From: Sphingobacterium haloxyli
Lineage (GTDB): Bacteria; Bacteroidota; Bacteroidia; Sphingobacteriales; Sphingobacteriaceae
DNA: 64,000 bases
NCBI RefSeq assembly: GCF_002980525.1
Contig: NZ_PVBQ01000008.1
Coordinates: 124,001-188,000, forward strand
Direction of reading: 5' to 3'
Shown here: one piece after another, positions 54,831-63,116 of the stretch
Numbering within the stretch: the first letter of the stretch is position 1
Layout: every line of letters starts with the position of its first letter
Made by a program: the position numbers and the translations under genes
The notes under the pieces: generated by a model
Seen by the model: only the letters and a program-made list of their open reading frames with translations
The model's database searches: none
What the model was told of the DNA's origin: nothing

Positions 54831-56693
54831 ATGAAAATAACATACAGTAACCGAATATTATTTGTGGCCATACTTTTTCCTTTGTTGGGACGAGCTCAAG
54901 AAGTTAAAACAGACAGTATTCAAGAAGTGATTGTTCACGCAAACCGTTTGCAAATTCCCTTTAGCAAAGACAATCGAAATATAGAGATTTTAAATGCTGA
55001 ACAAATCAAACAACTACCGGTCAAAAACCTGAATGAAGTACTGGGGCTTTTAAATGGAGTCGACCTGCGACAACGCGGCCCTTTTGGTGCACAGGCGGAT
55101 ATAAGTATTGATGGCGGGAGCTTTGAACAAACATTAGTTCTGGTCAACGGAGCAAAAGTTTCCGATTCGCAAACAGCGCATCACAACCTGAATCTCCCTA
55201 TTCCTTTAGATGCAATCGAGAGAATAGAAGTGCTTCGCGGTGCAGCAGCACGTGTTTATGGTATCAATGCGCTAACTGGGGCGATCAATATCATTACCAA
55301 GAAAGTAGAAAAAAGCTCAATACAGGCCAACGTATATACCGGCAGTTCGTTTAAAAACAGAGACGAAGAGGATAAAGATGGTATCTATTATCACGCCGGT
55401 ACACAAATCGGCGCGAGTTGGTTTGGCGACAAACACCAACATCAGCTATACTATAACAAAGAAAAATCTAATGGACAACGATACAACACCGCTTCACAGA
55501 ACGATAAAATATTTTATCAAGGGAATCTAGCGATAGATGATGATAATGAGATGGAATGGCTGGGTAGCTATATGTACAATCGTTTTGGCGCTAATGGCTT
55601 CTATGCCGCTCCCGGAGATAGAGAGTCTGAAGAAATTGTTGAAACGATATTCGCTTCTGTCGGTTCAAAACATCAACTTTCCGAACGTTTTTATTTTAGT
55701 CCGCGCATAACCAATCGGTATAACGAGGATGATTACCGCTATTTCAAGCACAACCTTTCGTCGGCCCGCTCTCTCCATTATACAAATGCCTTTTCAATGG
55801 AGCTGAACAGTCAATATCGTACTGCCTTTGGAGATTTTGGACTCGGGTTAGAATCTCGCCTTGACCGTATTGTCAGTTCTAATATGGGCAAACATGATCG
55901 AAATAACCATGGTGCTTATGCGGAGTACAGGACCGAACAAATAAAAAATATGACCATCAACGTGGGGGCATACATTAATTATAACACGCAGTACGGCTGG
56001 CAGGCCTATCCAGGTATCGACCTAGGTTACAGCTTTGCGCCTAAATGGAAAATAGTATTCAACACCGGATCAAGCCAGCGTATTCCATCTTTTACTGACC
56101 TCTACTTAGACCAGCGTCCGGGAAATATCGGCAATCCTGATTTATTCTCAGAGGACGCTTGGCAAACCGAAGCCGCCATTAAATTCCAAAGTACTAATTT
56201 TATTGCCCACGGCGGCTATTTTTACCGCGACATCCGAAACTTTATCGATTGGATAAGAGCAGATACGAAGGATCCTTTTCAGCCATATAATATAGGTAAA
56301 AACAAAATACACGGCATAAATACCAATTTTCTTTATACGTTTCAGCATGATGACATCCGTTACAGGGTGAATATGGGATACAACTATCTGCATGCGTCGC
56401 TCCAACAAACTGAGGGACTCACATCCAAATATAATTTGGAAAATCTCAAACATCAGGCGAAGTTACTAATCATGGCCAACAACAGGGTATGGAACGCTTC
56501 TGTAGCCAACCGTTTCCAACAGCGTATATCAGATAAATCTTATTTCTTAACAGATGTACGAATTGGCTATAGCTTTCCGTTCCTTTCGGTGTATGCCGAT
56601 GCCCAGAACATCTTTGACGTCACGTATATCGAAACAAGTGCCATTCCGATGCCTGGAAGATGGTATAGTTTGGGGGTCTTTCACCGACTGTAA
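54831..56693 (+). CDS. TonB-dependent outer-membrane receptor, BtuB/siderophore type
   Basis: Outer-membrane transporter of 620 aa. Signal peptide MKITYSNRILFVAILFPLLGRAQ, TonB box SIQEVIVHANR, a plug with LPVKNLNEVLGLLNGVDLRQRG, DISIDGGSFEQTLVLVNG and LRGAAARVYGINALTGAINIITK, then a 22-strand-type barrel ending in GRWYSLGVFHRL. It lacks the carboxypeptidase-like extension and SusD partner of SusC proteins, so it takes up a small ligand such as a vitamin, metal complex or B6-related compound. The MocR neighbour favours a pyridoxal- or amine-linked ligand; this is inference. Confidence 0.9.
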   Translation: MKITYSNRILFVAILFPLLGRAQEVKTDSIQEVIVHANRLQIPFSKDNRNIEILNAEQIKQLPVKNLNEVLGLLNGVDLRQRGPFGAQADISIDGGSFEQTLVLVNGAKVSDSQTAHHNLNLPIPLDAIERIEVLRGAAARVYGINALTGAINIITKKVEKSSIQANVYTGSSFKNRDEEDKDGIYYHAGTQIGASWFGDKHQHQLYYNKEKSNGQRYNTASQNDKIFYQGNLAIDDDNEMEWLGSYMYNRFGANGFYAAPGDRESEEIVETIFASVGSKHQLSERFYFSPRITNRYNEDDYRYFKHNLSSARSLHYTNAFSMELNSQYRTAFGDFGLGLESRLDRIVSSNMGKHDRNNHGAYAEYRTEQIKNMTINVGAYINYNTQYGWQAYPGIDLGYSFAPKWKIVFNTGSSQRIPSFTDLYLDQRPGNIGNPDLFSEDAWQTEAAIKFQSTNFIAHGGYFYRDIRNFIDWIRADTKDPFQPYNIGKNKIHGINTNFLYTFQHDDIRYRVNMGYNYLHASLQQTEGLTSKYNLENLKHQAKLLIMANNRVWNASVANRFQQRISDKSYFLTDVRIGYSFPFLSVYADAQNIFDVTYIETSAIPMPGRWYSLGVFHRL

Positions 56694-56787
56694 GGAGGCT
56701 TTCACCTATATTTTGGACTTACTTACCTAAATACCCTCCTATCTTTTTCCCTTTACTCCTTATTTTGTTTCTACAAACACGAAACAA

Positions 56788-57324
56788 ATGGGATGGTTTA
56801 CAATTTTTAAAAAGAGTAAAGATACACAAAACGCAGCAGAAGCTCCACCCGTTAACGCAGTAGCGGCATCGGTGGATAGTAAGCCTCAACTCAACGGAGC
56901 GTCTATACATGATGGTCAAGGTATTTTCCTCATTTACAACTACCTGCAGCAGGATTTTGAAACGCGGGGATACAACGACGCACTTACTAGTCCGGATGAA
57001 GGTTACCGAAACGACAATATAAAATTGATTAAATACGATCTAGAGATTTTAATCCATCAGGTCAGAACATATCATGATTCCCTCATGAAAGACATCGAAT
57101 TTCATATCCATTCCCGGGAACGCGCCGGATTGGTCGATTTAGTCGATGAACTACGAATCAAACAGACTGATCTTTTGGGTCATATAGAAAAGGTAAAAGC
57201 ATTTGAGCAAGCCGTACAAGCGAACACAGGTTTGTGCGAACGTGCGATCTTATCATATAAACGAGGCTTTATGAAAGGCATGGCATCTATTACCCAAGCC
57301 TATTTATTAACCAAAAAATTTTAA
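56788..57324 (+). CDS. Conserved hypothetical protein, first gene of a DUF4407 cassette
   Basis: A 178-aa soluble protein with no signal. The N-terminus (MGWFTIFKKSKDTQNAAEAPPVN) is polar and low in complexity; the rest is helical, with repeated heptad-like segments (LIKYDLEILIHQVRTYHDSLM, LVDELRIKQTDLLGHIEKVKA). I do not recognise the family. It lies 3 bases before the DUF4407 gene, so they are co-translated. It could be the cytosolic partner of the membrane protein. Confidence 0.7.
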   Translation: MGWFTIFKKSKDTQNAAEAPPVNAVAASVDSKPQLNGASIHDGQGIFLIYNYLQQDFETRGYNDALTSPDEGYRNDNIKLIKYDLEILIHQVRTYHDSLMKDIEFHIHSRERAGLVDLVDELRIKQTDLLGHIEKVKAFEQAVQANTGLCERAILSYKRGFMKGMASITQAYLLTKKF

Positions 57325-57327
57325 CAC

Positions 57328-58281
57328 ATGACAGACTGGTGGTTAAAATTTGGGTGTTTTCTTACGGGTTTCAATTACAATCTCGTCAAAAACTCCAGCG
57401 AGCAATCGGCAAAAAATGTAAAGAAATATACCTCCGCCATGTTGCTTATTGTTTTAGTATGGTTTTTCATTGGTTATAGTTTTGCAACACGTTATCTCCA
57501 CTTAGCAACTTGGGGCGGAATATTGGGTGGTATACTGATGAGTTTCGTCGTCATCCAAATCGAACGCATTATTATTCTGTCGACACGTGTTAGTACTTGG
57601 TCTAGCCTATTCCGCATACTTCTCGCGTTAGTGATGTCTATCTTAGGGGCTTTTATTATGGATCAGATTACCTTTAAAGATGATATCGAATTGCGCAAGG
57701 CCCAAGTAATGGATGAGCGGGTAAAAATTGCAGTAAAACAATCAGAAGAAGATTTACAGAAACAAATTCAAGATCTGGATACCATGATTTCGACAGCTAA
57801 TTCTAGATACGAAGCAGTAAGCGAAGATCTTAAAAGGAATCCGGTTATCGTAACGTCCTATACAAATCGCAGTATTACAAGGGACAGCGAAGGGAAAGAA
57901 GTGAACAGCACGCAATCTACCAACAAATCCGTCATGGAAAATCCAAAAAAGCTAGAAATGGAGCAGCTGCATAAACAGATTGAAACGCTACAAAGTAAAA
58001 AATTTGCGCTGGCGGCATCCATTACATCGATTAAAGAGCTAAAGGAACAGGAATTGAAAGCCTCTACCGGCTTTCTGGATGAACTGACGCTATTGCATGA
58101 TGTGGTAACTTCTTCCTCCATAGCATTATTTGTTTATTTACTTTTCTTATTCTTTTTTCTTGCGATTGAATTGTTTGTACTGGTTATGAAATTAACCGAC
58201 AGTGATTCGGACTACGATAGGCTACTCCGACACCAAACAGATATCCGCGTGCAGATGTTAGAGAAACTCCGCATACACTGA
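57328..58281 (+). CDS. DUF4407 membrane protein with long coiled coil
   Basis: A 317-aa inner-membrane protein. Two or three helices near residues 35-120 (LLIVLVWFFIGYSFATRYL, WGGILGGILMSFVVIQIERI, ILLALVMSILGAFIMDQITF) are followed by a long coiled coil (125-260, rich in Glu/Lys/Gln) and a last helix near 275-300. The first block YNYNLV-type and the IERIIILST motif match DUF4407, a family of unknown function. The coiled coil would sit outside the membrane between helices, as a sensor or tether. Flanked by the 178-aa gene and DUF4342 gene. Confidence 0.85.
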   Translation: MTDWWLKFGCFLTGFNYNLVKNSSEQSAKNVKKYTSAMLLIVLVWFFIGYSFATRYLHLATWGGILGGILMSFVVIQIERIIILSTRVSTWSSLFRILLALVMSILGAFIMDQITFKDDIELRKAQVMDERVKIAVKQSEEDLQKQIQDLDTMISTANSRYEAVSEDLKRNPVIVTSYTNRSITRDSEGKEVNSTQSTNKSVMENPKKLEMEQLHKQIETLQSKKFALAASITSIKELKEQELKASTGFLDELTLLHDVVTSSSIALFVYLLFLFFFLAIELFVLVMKLTDSDSDYDRLLRHQTDIRVQMLEKLRIH

Positions 58282-58334
58282 ACAAAGTATACCAGAAATT
58301 GTTATTCATTATATTATCTAAAAAACAAATTATT

Positions 58335-58652
58335 ATGTCATTCAAAGAAACATTTATTGTAAACGGTGAGAACCTGTTAAAGAAAATCAAGGAGATTATT
58401 GCCGAAGGTAACGTGACCAAAATCAGTATCTCCGATAAATCGGGAAAAGAAATCATGAGTTTTCCCGTAACTATTGGCGTAGTAGGCGTGGTATTCGCAC
58501 CCATTTTCGCCGCGATCGGCGCATTAGCGGCTCTACTTACAGAATGTAAAATCACCGTGGAAAAGCGGAAAGGTGAGGATGCTCCTCTCTCGGACGAACA
58601 AAAAACGGAAGAGCCGTCTCAAGGTGAAGGGACTGATATAGAGGTTAAGTAG
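58335..58652 (+). CDS. DUF4342 family small membrane protein
   Basis: A 105-aa protein from ATG 58335. The first 50 residues (MSFKETFIVNGENLLKKIKEI, NVTKISISDKSGKEIMSFPVTIGVVGVVF in parts) form the DUF4342 domain, then a glycine/alanine-rich membrane helix and an acidic tail. Family function is unknown. It follows the DUF4407 gene by 53 bases and completes the cassette. Confidence 0.85.
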   Translation: MSFKETFIVNGENLLKKIKEIIAEGNVTKISISDKSGKEIMSFPVTIGVVGVVFAPIFAAIGALAALLTECKITVEKRKGEDAPLSDEQKTEEPSQGEGTDIEVK

Positions 58653-58718
58653 CGATAAGTTTTCAAAACCTTCTGCTACGGGTAGTTGTTATGATTAAGA
58701 CACAAAATCATATCTATT

Positions 58719-59270
58719 ATGGCAGAAAAAACAATTGGTATCATCGTGGGGTCTTTAAGAAAGGGATCCTTCAGTAAAAAAATTGCAAATTTTCTTATTG
58801 GAAATGCGCCAGAGGGCTGTACATTGGAGCGTATCGAAATTGGTGACCTTGCTTTATATAATCAAGATTATGACGAAGGCGATTCCCCAGCGTCCTATGC
58901 CCCTTTTCGAAATAAGGTCAAATCTTTAGATGGGGTGATTTTCATTACGCCAGAATACAATCGGTCTGTACCAGGGGTATTAAAAAATGCAATAGATGTT
59001 GGTTCTCGACCTTATGGACAAAACGCATGGCAGGGAAAACCGACGCTGGTCATCTCGTCATCCATTAGTAATTTAAGCGGTTTTGGTGCAAACCACCATC
59101 TACGGCAATCACTTGTTTTTCTTGATATGCCGGTGCTGCAACAGCCAGAGGTTTATCTAGCGAACGTACAAAACCTGTTTGACGACAGTGGTAGTTTAAC
59201 CAACGAAGATACTGCTAATTTTTTAAGGGAAGTACTGGATGCTTATACGAAATTTGTCGAACGATATTGA
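58719..59270 (+). CDS. NADPH-dependent FMN reductase (ChrR/YieF type)
   Basis: Flavodoxin-fold oxidoreductase of 183 aa that uses NAD(P)H and FMN to reduce quinones, chromate or similar acceptors. IGIIVGSLRKGSFSKKIANFL binds the FMN phosphate; TPEYNRSVPGVLKNAIDVGSR is the second FMN-binding loop. Length is standard. It is convergent with the thioredoxin gene (8 bases between stops). It may share the upstream cassette transcript (66 bases away). Confidence 0.93.
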   Translation: MAEKTIGIIVGSLRKGSFSKKIANFLIGNAPEGCTLERIEIGDLALYNQDYDEGDSPASYAPFRNKVKSLDGVIFITPEYNRSVPGVLKNAIDVGSRPYGQNAWQGKPTLVISSSISNLSGFGANHHLRQSLVFLDMPVLQQPEVYLANVQNLFDDSGSLTNEDTANFLREVLDAYTKFVERY

Positions 59271-59278
59271 ACGATATT

Positions 59279-59572
59279 TTAGAGATTCTCCTTAATTAAG
59301 CGTTCGAGTTCATTTGCGGGAAAAACACCAGACTGTCTCCAACGTATTTCCCCTTTCTGGAAAAGAATCAATGTGGGTACGCCACGGATCCCCAAGGCTG
59401 AGGCGACTTGGGGGTTCTTATCCACATCTATTTTTATAATGGAAGCATCCTCACCTACCCTTTCCTTTACTTCATCTAATATCGGTGCTTGCGTTTTGCA
59501 GGGGCCGCACCACTCGGCAAAAAAATCAACCAGTACCGGTTTATCTTGATTTATTATCTCTTGAAATGTCAT
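59279..59572 (-). CDS. Short thioredoxin, last gene of the sulfur operon
   Basis: A 97-aa thioredoxin with [15 protein letters not shown] (Cys22, Cys25) and [13 protein letters not shown]. No signal, so cytosolic. It is 97 bases from the YeeE/YedE genes on the same strand and likely acts as the thiol reductant of the persulfide module, releasing sulfide or regenerating the rhodanese; this is inference from position. Confidence 0.9.
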   Translation of the reverse strand: MTFQEIINQDKPVLVDFFAEWCGPCKTQAPILDEVKERVGEDASIIKIDVDKNPQVASALGIRGVPTLILFQKGEIRWRQSGVFPANELERLIKENL

Positions 59573-59668
59573 GCTGTTTCTTTTTATCTTATTTAATCGT
59601 AGCGAACAGGAGCTACAAATATATAAGCATTTTAGAGAAAAAAAGTTTTCACCACGACGCCAAATTTA

Positions 59669-60115
59669 TTAATGTGGCAGCCTTTCTCTTAAATAGCCAT
59701 AAAACCATGTACCGGCGATAGCACTCAGCAAGGTCACCGTGACTACGGTTGCTCCAGTACCAATTTGTGCAAACAATGGTCCGGGGCAAGCGCCGGTGAT
59801 CGCCCACCCGAATCCGAAAATCAATCCGCCATATATTTGACCTTTATTGAATTTCTTCGGAGAAATATGGATTGGTTCACCGTCTATAGTCTTAATATTA
59901 AACCTTTTAATTAACCAGACGGATATCATTCCGACCAATACAGCGCTGCCAATGATTCCGTACATATGGAAGGACTGCAAACGGAACATCTCCTGTATAC
60001 GAAACCAACTAATAACTTCTGATTTAACAAATATAATCCCAAAAAGCATACCCACTATCAAGTACTTGACATTTTGATATGCTTTGTTTTCCAAATCTAT
60101 CTTTTTGTAACCCAT
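59669..60115 (-). CDS. YeeE/YedE-type transporter, C-terminal half (DUF6691 form)
   Basis: A 148-aa membrane protein with four helices. GGLIFGFGWAITGACPGPLFAQIG carries the Cys characteristic of the YeeE/YedE sulfur-transport fold. In full-length homologues it is joined to the other half; here the two are separate genes 13 bases apart. Moves thiosulfate or a related sulfur compound across the inner membrane, by family inference. Confidence 0.88.
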   Translation of the reverse strand: MGYKKIDLENKAYQNVKYLIVGMLFGIIFVKSEVISWFRIQEMFRLQSFHMYGIIGSAVLVGMISVWLIKRFNIKTIDGEPIHISPKKFNKGQIYGGLIFGFGWAITGACPGPLFAQIGTGATVVTVTLLSAIAGTWFYGYLRERLPH

Positions 60116-60128
60116 CTTCTATTTTTGT

Positions 60129-60692
60129 TTAAAGTAACAGTATGTATGGCAAAATTAGGTTCGCCATGATAAAACCTCCGATCATAAAACATATCGTGGC
60201 TACAAGTGACGGCCATTGAAGATTAGACAGTCCCATGATAGCGTGCCCGCTTGTACAGCCGCCTGCATAGCGCGTACCGAATCCGACCAAAAAACCACCC
60301 ACTGCCATCAGCAAAAATCCTTTTACCGTAAACAGCGATTGCCAGTTCATAATATCTTCGGGAACTAAATTGTTATAATTCGTTATCCCATAATCTACAA
60401 GCTCTTCCATCAATGCCGGAGTTACAACTATTGCGTTGGGGTTGCCGAGTATTCCAGCTCCAACAATACCGCCTAATAGAATACCGGCGACAAAAAATAG
60501 ATTCCACATTTCTTTCTTCCAGTTATACTGGAAGAAAGGAATCTTCGCCGGGACACATGCAGCACAGATATGTCGTAACGACGAACTGATTCCAAACGAT
60601 TTATTGCCTAATAGCAACAAGGCGGGCACTGTAAGCCCGATCAACGGTCCTGCGATATACCAAGGCCACGGTTGTTTTAACAATTCTAGCAT
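60129..60692 (-). CDS. YeeE/YedE-type transporter, N-terminal half
   Basis: A 187-aa membrane protein with about five helices and RYAGGCTSGHAIMGLSNLQWPS, the conserved GGCTSGH Cys motif that passes sulfur compounds in YeeE. It lies 55 bases after the dioxygenase-rhodanese gene and would pair with the DUF6691 protein to form the complete channel. Confidence 0.9.
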   Translation of the reverse strand: MLELLKQPWPWYIAGPLIGLTVPALLLLGNKSFGISSSLRHICAACVPAKIPFFQYNWKKEMWNLFFVAGILLGGIVGAGILGNPNAIVVTPALMEELVDYGITNYNNLVPEDIMNWQSLFTVKGFLLMAVGGFLVGFGTRYAGGCTSGHAIMGLSNLQWPSLVATICFMIGGFIMANLILPYILLL

Positions 60693-60747
60693 GTTGCGTT
60701 TTATTTAATTACAAATCTACGAGTATTACCTATCTCTTTATTATAAC

Positions 60748-62136
60748 TTAGATGACCGGATTTCCCTTTTGTTTCCATTCGTTCATTCCTCCCGCGTAAT
60801 TCTTGACTTTATTAAACCCATTTCTCTTCAAAATAGAATAGGCTATGGTTGAACGATCGCCTGCCTGACAATGGATAACGAGCTGTTTGTCTTGGCTGAT
60901 TGTATCGAGATGCTCCTGCAGGGTCCCCACAAAAGCGTGATCGGCTCCCTGTATATGCCCCGCTTCATACTCAATGGTGCCACGTACATCGACGATCTGC
61001 GCATCCTCTTTCCCAATGTACGTCTCAAATTCTTCTATAGAAACCACATCCATTGTTTCTAGATCCAATCCCAAATCATGGATGTCGGAAATGTAACCGT
61101 ACATGTTATCCATACCGATACGCATCAATTTTCGTGTCAAGTCTTCCATGCTGTCCTCTTCAGCCACTAAAATGAACTGTCGCTGATAATCCAGAAGCCA
61201 GCCGCACCACGTGGCGAAAGAACTATTGCCCTGTATATTCAAGCTTCCGGGAATAAATCCTCCTGCATAGTCGGTCTTACTTCGCGTGTCCACAATGATG
61301 AGCCCTTTCTGATAGGCAGCCAAAAATTGTGCCCTAGATAGTTTTGGATGCTTGGGAACCGCGATCAGCAACGGCCGGTCAACTTTGTTTTGACGCTTCA
61401 TCATAGCAAAATATCTTGGCGGTTCAGGTTGATCGGATAATAAATAATCAGCAAACCCTTGTTCATCATTATTGTAACGAAACGCCCAATTACGTTTTTT
61501 TTCGTATCCAACGGTAGAGCTAGGCACCGCTCCTAGTTCTTTTCCGCAAGCAGACCCTGCTCCATGTCCCGGCCACACTTGGACATATTCTGGTAGCGTT
61601 GCAAATTTTTTCAGTGATTGGAACGTCTGCTTAACCCCAACTTCTTTTGTTCCCGCCAGCCCGGCTGCCTTTTCTAGAAGATCCGGACGACCGATATCGC
61701 CCACAAAAATAAAATCACCGGTAAACACCATAACAGGCTTGTCCGTAGCTGGGTTATCAATCAGTAAAAAGCTGATGCTCTCGGGGGTGTGTCCAGGGGT
61801 GTGGATAACCTCCAAACTTAGATTCCCCACTTGAACAACATCGCCATCTTGTAGTCCAACATGTGAAAACTGATATTGCCAATCTGCACCGCCTTCGTCG
61901 GAAAGGTATATCCTAGCCCCCGTAACCGCTGCTAATTCTCGCGAACCACAAAGGAAATCTGCATGAATGTGTGTCTCGGCAATATGCGTGATACGGAGGT
62001 TATTTTCGTCTGCAATCCGCAAATATACATCAATATCTCTTTGTGCATCGATTACAACGGACTCACCTGTGGCTTGGCAGCCTATTACATAGCTAGCTTG
62101 CGATAAACTTTTATCATATACGCGTTGAAAAAACAT
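60748..62136 (-). CDS. Persulfide dioxygenase-like MBL protein with two rhodanese domains
   Basis: A 462-aa cytosolic enzyme. Residues 1-240 are an ETHE1-like metallo-beta-lactamase fold: ETHIHADFLCG (His56, His58, Asp60; Phe61 replaces the second Asp-His histidine, normal for one-iron persulfide dioxygenases), VIHTPGHTPES and FTGDFIFVGDIGRPDL. Two rhodanese domains follow: the first (from about 265) has no catalytic Cys, the second has HCQAGDRS. The layout equals CstB-type proteins that turn persulfide into thiosulfate or sulfite. First gene of the sulfur operon. Confidence 0.92.
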   Translation of the reverse strand: MFFQRVYDKSLSQASYVIGCQATGESVVIDAQRDIDVYLRIADENNLRITHIAETHIHADFLCGSRELAAVTGARIYLSDEGGADWQYQFSHVGLQDGDVVQVGNLSLEVIHTPGHTPESISFLLIDNPATDKPVMVFTGDFIFVGDIGRPDLLEKAAGLAGTKEVGVKQTFQSLKKFATLPEYVQVWPGHGAGSACGKELGAVPSSTVGYEKKRNWAFRYNNDEQGFADYLLSDQPEPPRYFAMMKRQNKVDRPLLIAVPKHPKLSRAQFLAAYQKGLIIVDTRSKTDYAGGFIPGSLNIQGNSSFATWCGWLLDYQRQFILVAEEDSMEDLTRKLMRIGMDNMYGYISDIHDLGLDLETMDVVSIEEFETYIGKEDAQIVDVRGTIEYEAGHIQGADHAFVGTLQEHLDTISQDKQLVIHCQAGDRSTIAYSILKRNGFNKVKNYAGGMNEWKQKGNPVI

Positions 62137-62216
62137 AATATTTATAAATATTTCTATATTAATTCGCTTCTGTGTTTATACAAAGTTCCTATTTTATTTT
62201 TTATTGTTTGGTCACA

Positions 62217-62232
62217 TTAGTTACACAACTAA
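62217..62232. promoter_or_regulatory. Inverted repeat upstream of the sulfur operon
   Basis: TTAGTT (62217-62222), ACAC, AACTAA (62227-62232): a perfect 16-bp palindrome in the 167-base divergent gap, about 80 bases before the dioxygenase ATG. It resembles a Crp/Fnr-type or sulfur-regulator operator in size; the regulator is not in the window. Confidence 0.4.
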
Positions 62233-62303
62233 GATTTCTGCGATTTTTATTTTTTATTGAGGCATTTCTCGGGGTTTGCGTATAAAACTATTTGTCGATT
62301 AAC

Positions 62304-63116
62304 ATGTTATTATTATCAAAAGAGAGTACAACTATGGCGTCATTTTTCCAATACAGCGTACACCTTGCTGACAGCCCTTTCTGGGCTTTCGCTGTTCACG
62401 ACGGACATCAAATAGATTCAGCCGTTGAGCATTTTATGCTGTTAGATGAAACGCAACGTTTGAGAGAAGAAGACCCCTATACGGCCTCGATGGCGGAACT
62501 ACCGATCAACCAACTTTTTGTAGGATCATCACGTTTTCAATTGGACGTCAACAGGAAGGAAGAAAATTCGGTGTACCTTCGACCAGAACAGGCTTGGGGA
62601 TTGGAGGTTTGGAAAGATACGCTACCATCTACCGTTTTACAACAGCTCTATGACGACCACAAAAATTTCTATAAACAGGTAGATAGCTATATACAACAAA
62701 CCATTGATAAATATCACTTTTTTGTTGTTTTTGATGTGCATTCGTATAATGCGCAACGAGCCGACGCAAAACAACCCATAGATAAGCACGCCAATCCGCA
62801 AATAAATTTGGGCACCCACTACAATACAGAAAAATGGCGACCACTAATCGATAGATTTATGGAGAGCGTACGTAGCCAGCGAATTTTGGATGAAGCTATT
62901 GATATCCGAGAGAACGTAAAGTTTAAAGGCGGATATCTAGCGCAACATATTCTCGACAAATTTGGTAACCAGGGTTGTGTTCTATCCATCGAATTCCGGA
63001 AAGATTTTATGAACGAATGGACGGGTCTTCCCTACCAACCCGTTATTCTAGAATACAAACAGTTGTTACTTCACACCTTAAAAGACTTGCAAAAACTAGA
63101 CGTATATGGAGTTTAA
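62304..63116 (+). CDS. N-formylglutamate amidohydrolase family protein
   Basis: A 270-aa cytosolic zinc hydrolase if started at ATG 62304 (ATG 62334, starting MASFFQYSV, is equally possible; the TTG at 62292 is unlikely). FAVHDGHQI and FVVFDVHSYNAQR supply the metal-binding His residues of the FGase fold, with Glu in LSIEFRKDFMNEW. In Bacteroidota this family is often next to DUF1704 proteins and ATP-grasp ligases, so it may deformylate or cut an amide in an unknown pathway rather than degrade histidine. Its stop overlaps the next gene by 11 bases. Confidence 0.85.
   Translation: MLLLSKESTTMASFFQYSVHLADSPFWAFAVHDGHQIDSAVEHFMLLDETQRLREEDPYTASMAELPINQLFVGSSRFQLDVNRKEENSVYLRPEQAWGLEVWKDTLPSTVLQQLYDDHKNFYKQVDSYIQQTIDKYHFFVVFDVHSYNAQRADAKQPIDKHANPQINLGTHYNTEKWRPLIDRFMESVRSQRILDEAIDIRENVKFKGGYLAQHILDKFGNQGCVLSIEFRKDFMNEWTGLPYQPVILEYKQLLLHTLKDLQKLDVYGV

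Noticed and set aside
54694..54843. N-terminal extension of the MocR gene to 54843
   Set aside because: It would overlap the start of the divergent receptor gene and lacks GntR homology; ATG 54693 gives the normal MocR N-terminus.
59669..60692. The two YeeE/YedE genes as one gene broken by a frameshift
   Set aside because: Each has its own start, the gap is 13 bases, and the split form with a DUF6691 partner is usual in this phylum.
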